Positions 21,920 to 32,100 of a stretch of DNA of 32,767 nt are shown here, piece after piece. The number at the start of each line of letters is the position of its first letter. Position 1 is the first letter of the stretch. The notes beneath the pieces were generated by a model. That model made no database searches and was not told the origin of the DNA. It was given only the letters and a program-made list of their open reading frames with translations. The position numbers and the translations under genes were made by a program. This DNA is from JACCYX01 sp964610045. GTDB taxonomy: Bacteria; Chloroflexota; Chloroflexia; Thermomicrobiales; UBA6265. The stretch covers positions 1 to 32,767 of the forward strand of contig CAZSUN010000039.1 in assembly GCA_964610045.1 (NCBI GenBank), in the 5' to 3' direction.

Positions 21920-24432
21920 TGCAATACCACTGCCGTGATGAGCACCGTAGCGAAGCGGTTCGCCAAACCGACACGCACAACGGGATCGAATTTCTCGAAG
22001 TGGTCGATGCGGATGCGGTCAACGAGGAAGATCGCCAGCGCCTGTTGCGCGTGACATTCCTCAAAACGCCGCATCCGGCGCTTGATGGGATCACGATTCA
22101 CGATGTGCACATCGACGGCGGCACGCGCATCGTGGGCATCAAGGTCGTGGAGGTTGGGTTCGATGTCCAGGACCCGGATGTCCTGATCGTTCGGGTGAAT
22201 ACCCCGGGAGACTATTCGGTCTATACGCTCCGTCTGGCCGGGGCGATTTCGGAACACCTCGATCAGATGCTCTCGACGGTCGACTTCTCGTTCAAGATCG
22301 AGTGCCCCACGGAGTTTGACTGCGTGGACGATCGAACCTGCCCACCGGATGTACTCGAAGAGCCAGCAATCGACTATCTCGCCCGGGACTACGCGAGTTT
22401 CCGCCAGCTCATGCTGGACCGGCTTTCGATGTTGGCGCCCGACTGGCGCGAGCGGAGCCCGGCCGATGTGGGCGTGGCGATCGTCGAGCTTCTGGCCTAT
22501 CGGGCGGACCACCTCAGCTATCAGCTCGACGCGATTGGGATGGAGTCAACATTGCCCGCCGCACGGCGACGCTCGTCCGTGCGGCGGCATGCCCGCCTTG
22601 TCGATTACGCGATGCACGACGGGGCAAATGCTCGCACCTGGGTGCATATCGAGGTGTCCGCGGGGACGCTGGAAATCCCGGCTGGAACCCCGCTGTTTAC
22701 CCAGGTTCCGCGGGCGAATAGCTGGATCGCCCCTGGCTCCACGGAGGAGCGCCGCGCGCTGGAATCGCGACCAATCGTCTTCGAGACAATGCATGCGGCA
22801 TCGCTCCACAATGACCTGAATTGTCTCCGGCTCCATACATGGGGCAATCGCGAATGCTGCCTGCCGAGGGGAGCGACTTCGGCCACGCTTCGCGGCCACC
22901 ATGATTTCCTGGATCGAGACATGGTCCTTGTCTTCCGTGAGCGGATCGGACCAACAAGCGGCAAGGAAGTCGACGCCGATCCGGCGAAGCGGCACGCGGT
23001 GCGACTGACCGGGGTTCGGCGAACCGTGGACATGATCGGTGTCTGGTTCGAGGATCCCCTGAGCAACAACCTCGAACTTCCGGTCACGGAGATCAGTTGG
23101 GCGGAGGAGGATGCGCTTCCGTTCGCCGTCTGCGTCTCCGCGACCTCCCTCGACGGTGAGTATCACGGTGATGTGAGCGTCGCCCTTGGCAACATCGTGC
23201 TGGCTGACCATGGCCAGACGATCTCGCGGCCTTTGGCCAAGGCGCCTCGTTCGGCTCCCTGGCTGGAGATGGTCGCGGCAGGGTCAGGAACCGATTGCGA
23301 TGCGCCGAAGAAGATCGCCGCGCCGCCACGCTACACGCCGTTGTTGACCGAGGCGCCGCTGACGATGGCCGGGACGACCGGTCGCCTCTATCCAGGGTCC
23401 GATGAGCGCCGCTGGGAGGGCTTTGACCCCTCGAAACCCGCTTCGTCGGCATTCCAGTGGGAGCAACGGCATGTCCTGCCGCAGATCTTCCTGGATGAGC
23501 CAGCCGAGGGTCGGCGCTGGTTCCCCAGGCGAGATCTGTTGGCAAGCGACGGCTTCTCCCCGGAGTTTGTCGCGGAGATCGAGCCCGATGGGCATGCCCG
23601 GCTGCGGTTTGGCGATGATGAGTTCGGTCTTCGTCCCGCCGCCGGGGCGTCCTTCCAGGCCGTGTATCGGGTCGGCAATGGGCCCGAAGGCAATATTGGC
23701 GCGGATGCCCTGGGGCATATCCTGATCAACGATCCCCGGATCACCAACGTCGCCAACCCGATGCCCGCTCGAGGCGGGGCGGCTCCCGAAAGCATGGAGC
23801 ACGTGCGCCGAGAAGCTCCGAGCGCGTTCTGGACGCAGCAGCGAGCCGTCACGCCGGAGGATTACGCCGAGGTGGCACAGCGGCACTGGCAGGTGCAGCG
23901 GGCGGTGGCGACCGAGCGGTGGACAGGAAGCTGGCACACCATCTTCCTCACAATCGACCGCTTTGGCGCCTTGCCGGTGGATACGCTGTTCGAGGACGAG
24001 GTCCGGGTTCATCTCGAACGGTTCCGGATGGCTGGTCACGATATTGAGATCGATGGACCCAGCTTTGTCTGGCTCGAAGTCGAGTTGCGCGTGTGTGTTC
24101 TCCCGGAGTTCTATCGCGGCGATGTGAAGAAGGCCCTTCTGGACGTATTCCAGTCCGGAAACCGGCCGGATGGAAGCCGGGGCTTCTTCCATCCGGATAA
24201 TTTCACGTTCAACCAGCCGGTCTACCTGAGCCCGATCATCGCGGCCGCCCAGGAGACGCCGGGCGTACGCCTTGTCGAAGCGCAGATATTCGAGCGTTTC
24301 GGCGACCCCCAGACTTCGGCGCTGGACACCGGCGTGCTTCCGATCGGCCGGCTGGAGATCGCGCGGCTTGACAACGATCCGAGCTTTCCCGAGCGCGGCG
24401 TGCTGCGCCTGAACATGGAGGGTGGCCGATGA
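21919..24432 (+). CDS. Baseplate J-like wedge protein 1 (Pvc11/gp6 type, 837 aa)
   Basis: Wedge protein of the baseplate-J superfamily. An N-terminal beta domain (1-140) precedes DYLARDYASFRQLMLDRLS-type sequence, then DVGVAIVELLAYRADHLSYQ and STLPAARRRSSVRRHARLVDY, a highly typical segment. The long middle domain carries variable beta-strands; RLRFGDDEFGLRPAAGASF and VYRVGNGPEGNIGADA mark the J-core. The C-terminus NFTFNQPVYLSPIIAAAQET is also characteristic. Six pairs of such proteins normally form the baseplate ring that triggers contraction. It is coupled to the gp25-like gene (TGATG) and to the second J-type gene (ATGA). Confidence 0.92.
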   Translation: MQYHCRDEHRSEAVRQTDTHNGIEFLEVVDADAVNEEDRQRLLRVTFLKTPHPALDGITIHDVHIDGGTRIVGIKVVEVGFDVQDPDVLIVRVNTPGDYSVYTLRLAGAISEHLDQMLSTVDFSFKIECPTEFDCVDDRTCPPDVLEEPAIDYLARDYASFRQLMLDRLSMLAPDWRERSPADVGVAIVELLAYRADHLSYQLDAIGMESTLPAARRRSSVRRHARLVDYAMHDGANARTWVHIEVSAGTLEIPAGTPLFTQVPRANSWIAPGSTEERRALESRPIVFETMHAASLHNDLNCLRLHTWGNRECCLPRGATSATLRGHHDFLDRDMVLVFRERIGPTSGKEVDADPAKRHAVRLTGVRRTVDMIGVWFEDPLSNNLELPVTEISWAEEDALPFAVCVSATSLDGEYHGDVSVALGNIVLADHGQTISRPLAKAPRSAPWLEMVAAGSGTDCDAPKKIAAPPRYTPLLTEAPLTMAGTTGRLYPGSDERRWEGFDPSKPASSAFQWEQRHVLPQIFLDEPAEGRRWFPRRDLLASDGFSPEFVAEIEPDGHARLRFGDDEFGLRPAAGASFQAVYRVGNGPEGNIGADALGHILINDPRITNVANPMPARGGAAPESMEHVRREAPSAFWTQQRAVTPEDYAEVAQRHWQVQRAVATERWTGSWHTIFLTIDRFGALPVDTLFEDEVRVHLERFRMAGHDIEIDGPSFVWLEVELRVCVLPEFYRGDVKKALLDVFQSGNRPDGSRGFFHPDNFTFNQPVYLSPIIAAAQETPGVRLVEAQIFERFGDPQTSALDTGVLPIGRLEIARLDNDPSFPERGVLRLNMEGGR

Positions 24433-27023
24433 GAGCGTTCGATCATCTCGACGGTTGTGGGTGTGGATGTTGTGGCGGCGTGGAGACCATGACACCGCAG
24501 CCGCTCTACAACCGCCCGGGCTTGTCCAGCCTCAGCTACCGTTCCGGTACTTACGCAACCTTCAGGCAAAGCATGATCGCCGACCTTGCCAAATCCGGGC
24601 ACCCGTCGCTGGCCGGACTTCGTTCCCGCGCGGAGGACGATTTCACCATCGCGTTGATCGACGCCTGGGCGATGACGAGCGATGTCCTTACCTTCTATAT
24701 CGAGCGCACCGCGCAGGAGCAGTATCTGGGCACCGCCACCGAGCGCCGGTCGGTTGACGACCTGGTTCAGTTGATCGGCTACCGGTTGCTGTCAGGCGTG
24801 GCGGCGGGCTCCTGGCTGTCCTTCACGCTGGAGACGGTCCCGAACGCCCAGGCCGGATTCCGGCCCACGCCCGTTCCCGGCGTGCCGGCCCGCGTCCCGA
24901 TTCCGGAGGGAGTCCGCGTCCAGAGCATCCCAAATCCCGGCGAGCTTCCCCAGACGTTCGAGACCATCAAGGAGATCGAAGCGCTGGCTGACTGGAATAT
25001 GTTGCAGCCGCGCCTGACCGCTCCGGTCGTCCCGGCCACCGGTGACGAGGCCGGCTGGTTCGCGGGCGTTGGACTGGATCTCGGTCCTGGCGATGTGCTT
25101 CTGTTCGTGGCCAGCGACTGGGTCCCAGGCACACCCGAAGCTCGCTGGAACATGCGGCGGGTGATTGGGATCGATCCAGTTCCGGTGGCCAAGAGGACGC
25201 GGGTCGAATGGGATCAACCCCTGACGGGTCTGGATGCTGTCTCCGGAGAGACGGTGAATGTCTACCGGATGCGCCAGCGCGCGTCCCTGTTCGGCTACAA
25301 TGCGCCCGACCCGAACATATTTACAGATCAGGTGCGCGGGCGTCTCGACGCGCTTCTCACCGACGCAAAGGATGAATGGAAGTTCGACGAGATCGATCAG
25401 GCGGCAAACTCCTCGACAATTCGTCTCAGCACACTCGTTCGTGGGGTCCAGCCTGGCGGATGGATGGTGTTGACCAATCCCTCGGGCGGCGCCACCGATC
25501 TTGTCCTGGTTACCGGGGTCGCCGAGCAGTCTCGATCAGCCTATGCCGTCAGCGCCCAGGTGACGACGATCAAGACCGATCGCGCCGACGGGGACCTCAA
25601 TTCGAGATACGACGGTCTGAAACTGCGAGGAACGGCCGTCTTGCTGGAGAGCGAGCCCCTGACACTCGCGGACTACCCGCTGGACAGTACGGTTGGGGAG
25701 GAAAAGATCGAGCTGGGGCATCCGCTCGACCCGATCGAGGCGGAGCGCACCATCGTGGTGCGAGGACGCCTGGCGCCAGCATCCCCCGCGGGGGGGGCGG
25801 ACCTGGCTCCCACAACGGATGCCCTGGGGGATCCTCCGATCGGCGCCGAAGTCGCGGTTGTCACTGATGTCCAGATGGTTGACAACGTCGCCACGCTCAT
25901 CCTCAAGGAGCCACTCGTCAACGAGTATGAGCGAGCTTCCGCCGAGATTCTTGGCAACATTGCCCCCGCCACACACGGGGAGACGGTGCGGCGGGAGGTG
26001 CTTGGCTCGGGCGACGGCTCCAAACCGTACCAGCAATTCACGCTTCGAAAGCAACCGCTGACATACATCCGGAGCGACATCCCCGGTGGCATCGCATCCA
26101 CGCTCGAGATCTGGGTAAACGATGTCCGCTGGTCGGAGGCGCGGTCGCTCTACGGCCTTGGGCCCCGGGATCGGGTCTATATCACCACGATCGCCGACGA
26201 CGGGAAGACTGTCATCACCTTCGGCGATGGCGAGAGCGGCTCCCGGTTGCCGACGGGGCAGGACAACGTCGTCGCCACCTACCGGACCGGAACTGGACTT
26301 GAAGGCGAAGTCGATGCCGGGCAGCTTTCCCTTCTGCTGGACCGGCCACTAGGGGTGCGCGCCGCCAGCAACCCGATCGCGCCCGATGGCGCCGCGGCGC
26401 GGCAGGAAGCCGATTCCGCCCGGGTGAATGCCCCGCGAACGGTGCTCACGCTTGGCCGGATCGTTTCCTTGCAGGATTACGAGGACTTCGCTCGCAACTC
26501 CGCCGGGATCGAGAAGGCGGCGGCGGTGTGGACCTGGGACAAGCGGAGGCGAGGCGTGCTGATCACCGTGGCGGGCGCGGGCGGGGAGTTGGTATCTGAA
26601 GATTCTCCTGAGTACATCAGCCTCCTTGGCGAGATGACCCGCTCGGGGTCGCCTCGCATCCCGTTCGTCATCAAGTCTTACCGTCCGGTGACATTCATGA
26701 TGTCCGCCAAATTGCGCATTTCCCCTGACCGGCAGGAAGCGACGGTGCTCCAGTCCGTGCGCGACATGCTCGCGCGACGATTCTCATTCACGGAGCGCTC
26801 ATTCGGTCAGGCGGTCACGCTGAGCGAGGTGTATGCGGCATTCCATACCGTGGCGGGAGTGGTGTCCGTGGACGTTGAGCATCTATACCGGGGCGAGAGC
26901 ACGGCGCTCGATACGTTCCTGGCCGCCGCCGCGCCACGAAATGGGGAACCCCCGGGCACCGAGGGCGCCGAGCTTCTGACCCTGAACCCCGAAGCCCTCG
27001 AAAAGCTGGAGGTGATCGCGTGA
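24429..27023 (+). CDS. Baseplate J-like wedge protein 2 (Pvc11/12 type, 864 aa)
   Basis: This is a paralogue of the upstream wedge protein: LYNRPGLSSLSYRSGTYATF, then DDFTIALIDAWAMTSDVLTFY and RRSVDDLVQLIGYRL, and late in the protein ITFGDGESGSRLPTG with YRTGTGLEGEVDAGQL. The C-terminal SFTERSFGQAVTLSEVYAAFH matches the J domain. A striking Cys cluster (CGCGCC, residues 10-15) occurs at the very N-terminus; similar Cys-rich starts recur in this family. It could bind a metal or hold the wedge heterodimer. Coupled by ATGA on the left, and by the GTGATG start of the next gene on the right. Confidence 0.92.
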   Translation: MRAFDHLDGCGCGCCGGVETMTPQPLYNRPGLSSLSYRSGTYATFRQSMIADLAKSGHPSLAGLRSRAEDDFTIALIDAWAMTSDVLTFYIERTAQEQYLGTATERRSVDDLVQLIGYRLLSGVAAGSWLSFTLETVPNAQAGFRPTPVPGVPARVPIPEGVRVQSIPNPGELPQTFETIKEIEALADWNMLQPRLTAPVVPATGDEAGWFAGVGLDLGPGDVLLFVASDWVPGTPEARWNMRRVIGIDPVPVAKRTRVEWDQPLTGLDAVSGETVNVYRMRQRASLFGYNAPDPNIFTDQVRGRLDALLTDAKDEWKFDEIDQAANSSTIRLSTLVRGVQPGGWMVLTNPSGGATDLVLVTGVAEQSRSAYAVSAQVTTIKTDRADGDLNSRYDGLKLRGTAVLLESEPLTLADYPLDSTVGEEKIELGHPLDPIEAERTIVVRGRLAPASPAGGADLAPTTDALGDPPIGAEVAVVTDVQMVDNVATLILKEPLVNEYERASAEILGNIAPATHGETVRREVLGSGDGSKPYQQFTLRKQPLTYIRSDIPGGIASTLEIWVNDVRWSEARSLYGLGPRDRVYITTIADDGKTVITFGDGESGSRLPTGQDNVVATYRTGTGLEGEVDAGQLSLLLDRPLGVRAASNPIAPDGAAARQEADSARVNAPRTVLTLGRIVSLQDYEDFARNSAGIEKAAAVWTWDKRRRGVLITVAGAGGELVSEDSPEYISLLGEMTRSGSPRIPFVIKSYRPVTFMMSAKLRISPDRQEATVLQSVRDMLARRFSFTERSFGQAVTLSEVYAAFHTVAGVVSVDVEHLYRGESTALDTFLAAAAPRNGEPPGTEGAELLTLNPEALEKLEVIA

Positions 27024-29095
27024 TGGATGACGAGATGGCGTTCGACGAACTGTATGCCTTGCTTCCCGCGGTCTACCGAACGCGGGACGGAGAAGACGAG
27101 CGAGGCGAGCCGCTGCGGCGACTCCTTCAGATACTGGGCGAAGAATCAGCGATTATCGAAGAGAACCTGGCCCAACTCCATGACGACATATTTGTCGAAA
27201 CAGCTTCGCCATGGGTTCTTCCCTATATCGCGGAGCTGATCGGCTTGCGAGGGCTCCCCGGCGCGAGCATGGGGATGACCCCGAGGGCCGAGGTCGCCAA
27301 TACGATCGGGTACCGGAGGCGCAAGGGAACAGCCGCCGTGCTCGAGCAACTCGCACGCGATGTAACCGGCTGGCCCGCGCGCGCGGTCGAGTACTTCGAG
27401 CTCCTTGACGGCCTCCAGCACATGAACCATGTTCGGCCCCATAACCTCGGCATGATCAACATTCGGAACGCGCGTCGCCTTGAATGGGTCGATTCACCAT
27501 TCGAGCGGTGGTCCGGTCACGACGACCTGCCGCACCTCCTCGATGTCCGCCGAATACCGAGCCACCGGGGACGCTATAACATCCCCAATATCGGCATTCA
27601 CGTGTGGCGGCTTCGACCATACGCATTGACCATGTCGCCCGCGGCGCAAGCAGTCGCGGGGGAACCGCGCCGCTATTTCTTCCATCCGCTGGGGGTGAAT
27701 ACGCGGCTTTTCACCCTGCCGGTCACGGAAGACGAGATCAGCCACCTTGCCGAACCGATCAACGTGCCGCTTCCGATCAGCCGCGCCCTGTTCGGGGGCG
27801 ATATCGCGACCTACTACGGACCTGGCCGGAGCGTGAATATCGACGGGGTCGATCCTGGTGACGTCATCGTGTGCTACCTCGGCGATACCGCCGCGGGCTG
27901 GGCGCACACGCCGCCTCCTGACGGAAAGGTCGCGATCGACCCAGTACTGGGCAGGATGGCCTTCGCGGCGGATCGGGACGAGATTCCGCTCGTGAGTTTC
28001 CACTACGGCTTCAGCGCGAATATCGGTGGCGGCCAGTACACAAGGATCGGCTCGATCGTTGCTGGCACGCCTCAGGTTGTTCGTGTCTCCCAGCTCGATC
28101 CGGAGGCTCTCATCACCACGATTACCGGCGGAATCGAACAGACCGGCGCTGAATCCGGAACCGTTGAGATCGACGACAGCGGCCGGTATGAAGAACTGCC
28201 GCCACTGGTCGCCAACGGTCGCCGGGTCGAGATCCATTCCACCAACCAGAACAGGGCCACCCTCGTTCTCGCCGGGGAGGAGGATATCCCTCCGCCCTTC
28301 GAGGATTGGATCATCGAAGGCGACGGCGCCGGAGAGGTGATCCTCAATGGCTTGCTGATCGCCGGCGGCCGCATCACCGTGCGCGGTCTGCGGCGCCTGC
28401 GGTTGCGTCACTGCACGCTCGTGCCGGGTCTATCGCTTACGGCAAATGGCGGCGCCGCGCATCCGGGGGAGCCCAGCCTCGTCATTCAATCCCCGGACAC
28501 CGCTGTAGAGCTCGATTCATGCATCGTCGGGGGCGTACGTATCCATGTCGATGCCGAATTCTCCGCGCTCAACAGCATCATCGACGCGGGAGCGGATGGA
28601 ATCGCCTACGCGTCACTGGACGGCGCGACCGGCGGCGGCACGCTCTGTCTCGATCAATGCACGGTCCTCGGAAAAGTTCACGCGCGGGTCATCGAACGCG
28701 CCTCCAATACGATCTTCCTGGCAAGGGTCACCGCGGGGGACGACCCGGCTGACTGGCCCGGCCCGGTGCTCGCGGATCGCAAGCAAGCCGGTTGTATCCG
28801 GTTCTCCTACCTGCCAGCGGGGTCAAGGACCCCGCGGCGCTATCGCTGCCAGCCAGAGCGGGAATCAGATGCCGACCGGCTGCGCCCAGTGCTCACATCG
28901 TCACGATACTCCGATCCCGGCTATTGCCAGCTTGATCGTCGCACTCCAGACGAGATCTATCGCGGGGCTGACGACGAATCAGAGATGGGAGTCCTCCATG
29001 ACCGGTACCAGCCCCAGCGCGAGCACTACCTGATCAGCAGGCTGGACGACTACCTTCGATTCGGACTTGAAGCGGGAATCTTCTTCGCTTCCTGA
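27023..29095 (+). CDS. Tail-protein-I-like baseplate protein with beta-helix C-terminus (690 aa)
   Basis: The first 200 residues match phage tail protein I / gp7-like wedge proteins of eCIS: FDELYALLPAVYRTRD, LLQILGEESAIIEENLAQL, SPWVLPYIAELIGLRGL and NTIGYRRRKGTAAVLEQLAR. Residues about 395-570 look like a right-handed beta-helix, with ILNGLLIAGGRITVRGLRRL followed by strand-turn-strand repeats (SCIVGGVRIHVD). This suggests a surface-exposed, perhaps glycan-facing part. The upstream stop and ATG(27023) share TGATG; a GTG at 27020 is equally possible and would add one residue. GGAGG (27008-27012) is 10 nt upstream. Confidence 0.85.
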   Translation: MDDEMAFDELYALLPAVYRTRDGEDERGEPLRRLLQILGEESAIIEENLAQLHDDIFVETASPWVLPYIAELIGLRGLPGASMGMTPRAEVANTIGYRRRKGTAAVLEQLARDVTGWPARAVEYFELLDGLQHMNHVRPHNLGMINIRNARRLEWVDSPFERWSGHDDLPHLLDVRRIPSHRGRYNIPNIGIHVWRLRPYALTMSPAAQAVAGEPRRYFFHPLGVNTRLFTLPVTEDEISHLAEPINVPLPISRALFGGDIATYYGPGRSVNIDGVDPGDVIVCYLGDTAAGWAHTPPPDGKVAIDPVLGRMAFAADRDEIPLVSFHYGFSANIGGGQYTRIGSIVAGTPQVVRVSQLDPEALITTITGGIEQTGAESGTVEIDDSGRYEELPPLVANGRRVEIHSTNQNRATLVLAGEEDIPPPFEDWIIEGDGAGEVILNGLLIAGGRITVRGLRRLRLRHCTLVPGLSLTANGGAAHPGEPSLVIQSPDTAVELDSCIVGGVRIHVDAEFSALNSIIDAGADGIAYASLDGATGGGTLCLDQCTVLGKVHARVIERASNTIFLARVTAGDDPADWPGPVLADRKQAGCIRFSYLPAGSRTPRRYRCQPERESDADRLRPVLTSSRYSDPGYCQLDRRTPDEIYRGADDESEMGVLHDRYQPQREHYLISRLDDYLRFGLEAGIFFAS

Positions 29096-29118
29096 TCCCT
29101 GACGCCAAGGAGGCATTC

Positions 29119-32100
29119 ATGAAGGGCGACTTCAGCCGGAGAACCTTCGATCGGGAAAAGCGATACAGCGCCGTCCTCCAGGAACAGGGACGGATGATGA
29201 CCGATGCCGATCTGGAAGAGGAGCACCGTATCCTCGCGGACCGCATCGAATCCGACGCCGCTGAACTTATCGGTGGCTGCGGCGGTCCCTTCGAAGACGC
29301 GGGATTTGGACTCCTGCCGGTTGGCTCCACGATCGAGATTGGCGAGGGCTCCTACTACGTCGATGGGATCCGGGTTGAGAACGAGGGCGACCTCCCGGGA
29401 ACGGGTCACGGAATCGTCTCCGACGCCTACTGGCCACCGGCCGGGGGAACAGGGCGATACGTCGCCTATCTCGATGTCTGGCGCCGTCTCATTACCGCGC
29501 TCGACGATCCCTCCATTCGGGAGGTCGCGCTGGGCGGCCCGACCACCGCCGCGCGGGAGCAAACCGTCTGGCAGGTTCGCCTGGAACGGGTTGAAGGCAA
29601 CCCGACCTGCCTAGACGGCCTCCCGGATCTCCATGAGACCACGGGAGAGATGGCCGCCCGCGCGACTCCCGAAGCCGCCATGACCGACCCTTGCGATGTG
29701 CCGCCGAGCGCTGGCTTCAAGGGACTCGAAAACCAGTTCTACCGGATTGAAGTGCACGATCAAGGGGAAGCCTTCGACGTGTCCGGAGCCGCTGACGTCT
29801 TTGATATTGGCGGCTTTCCGGCCGATGCGACCAATGCTGTCACCCTCGCGGACCCCACCGTCGTGGACATCGGCGATGCGGTCGAGGTCTATGCGGAGGA
29901 TTCTCCGCTTACGTCCACGTTCGCCCATGTCACGGCGAAGAATGGGAGCGACATCATCCTGAGCGCCGATCTTCCCGGCCTGGCGAATGGTCAGGTTCCG
30001 AGGCTGCGCCGCGTGCGGGCGACCTTTGTCTGGTCACGCGACAACGGAAGTGTCGTGACCGGAATCAATCGCATCGAGGCGACGGAGATATCGGTTCAGG
30101 ACCTCGGCCCCGATGAGGTGCTCGGGTTCGCGCCGAACCAATGGGTCGAGATCACCGATGACCGCAACGAACTGGACACGCGGCCTGGACAGCTTGCGCG
30201 AATCGCGTCAATCGATACTGTCCGCCAGGTGATCGTGCTCAAGACTCCCGTGTCCCCGCTCGACCCCGATCCGCTCAATGAGACCGGCGTTCACGAGGCC
30301 ATGCATCCAAAGATCCGGCGCTGGGACGGAGCCGGCGCTATCCGATTTCACGGCGCCGATCCAGAGAAGGATTGGATCCACCTTGAAAGTGGCGTGCAGG
30401 TCCGCTTTACCGATGCCTCTTACCGCACCGGCGATTACTGGCATTTCGCGGCTCGCACCGCAGTCATCGACCCGGCGCTGGGCAATATCGATTGGCCAGT
30501 AGTTGGCGGGCAACCGGAACTCCGCTTTCCGCATGGGGTCGAGCACTCTTACTGTCCGTTGGCGATGATCGATGTCGTGATTGACGACCAGGGTGAGATC
30601 GTCACCGTGGATCTTGAAGACTGCCGCAACCTCTTTCCGCCGGTGACTCGCCTGTCGAATCTCCTCTACGTGGGAGGGGATGGCCAGGAAGGGACGCCGG
30701 ACCCCGCTGACCCGGGGAGCAGGAGCGTTGTCCTGGACGCCCCCCTCCAGGTACGGGTCACGAACGGATCGTTTCCTGTCGTGGGGGCCCAGGTGCGGTT
30801 TGAGATAACCGCCGGAACCGGGCAGCTCGAGGGAACGGGCAACATGCTGTCGTCCGTCTCCACGCTGGCGGACGGGATCGCGACCTGCGACTGGATGCTC
30901 GATGGCGCGACACCGGTTCAGGAATGCCAGGCGCGATTGCTGGATGCCGCAGGCGATCCGATACCCAACCAGGCCGTGAATTTTCATGCGTCACTCAGTA
31001 CTGCGCGGCGAGTTTCCTATAACCCCAGCGAATGCGATGACCTCGCGGGCGTCAAGACGGTTCAGGAAGCGGTCGACAAACTCTGCCAGCGGGAGACCAG
31101 CGGCGGAAAGCACTGTTGCTGCGTCGCGATTGGCCCGGAAGGTGACTTCGAGACTATCCAGGATGCGATCGAAGCCATGCTCGAACGAAAAGAGGCGAAT
31201 GTCTGCCTCTGCCTGATGCCGGGCGATCACGAGTTGCCGGAGTTGCTGCTGGGCATGATCGAGGTGGAACGCCCGTGGAACCTACGTATCTCCGGGTGTG
31301 GTTGGGGCTCGCGGTTGACCGTTCAGGGAATTGTGCGGTTGAACGGTCTCAACAGGTTCGCGATGCGCAATCTGGATGTAGCCTTCGACGACGAAGCCCA
31401 TATCTTCACCGTTGGATGTCGCGATGTCTCCATCCGCGAATGCCGGATATCCGGTCCCGCGCCAAAGCTCGGGCTTATCCGGATCCATTTTGCGTCCCGC
31501 GTCGCCGTTTCAGACTCCACATTCGAGGCGCTTCAGCATCTCGATGGTGCCGACCACGTGGGATTCCTGGACGAGATCCATCGCCTGCCGGATTTGTACA
31601 TGGCGATGAGCTGGCGCAAGTTCGAGCCCGCGGCAAGGGAGTTGGCGCAGGAGTTTGCCAGTCTCGATCCCCAGGAGCAGCAGAACCTTGGGCAAATCAT
31701 CCTCGCCTTGATTCAGAGGTTCGCTGGACGGCTCAGCGCTGGCGAAGTCGCCGCCTATCAACGGCTCGGGGAGACGCTGCTGCGCGATCCAGGAAACGTC
31801 CACGCGTACTTTGACCACTTTGTTGGCATCCGCCACGCGCTCGTGCGCGTGAACCCCGGGGTCGCGCTGGAAGTCGGCGACATCCTGGAGAGCGACGATG
31901 GACAACTCTCCCCGGCAAGTACCCGGGATGGCATGGCCACCATCGAGAACAATGACATCGTCGGCCTGGTGGGCTTCCATGGGGCGCCAGACATTGAGTT
32001 CGAGCTCGCTCCCGAGGAAATCGAACCGCTGTTCGCGGGATTGCGAAATGAGCGGATTGAGTTGAGCGCACACGATCCCAGCGCTCACGTTCGCGATAAC

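Noticed and set aside
23284..24495. 403-codon antisense frame opposite baseplate J protein 1
   Set aside because: Shadow of a well-supported gene.
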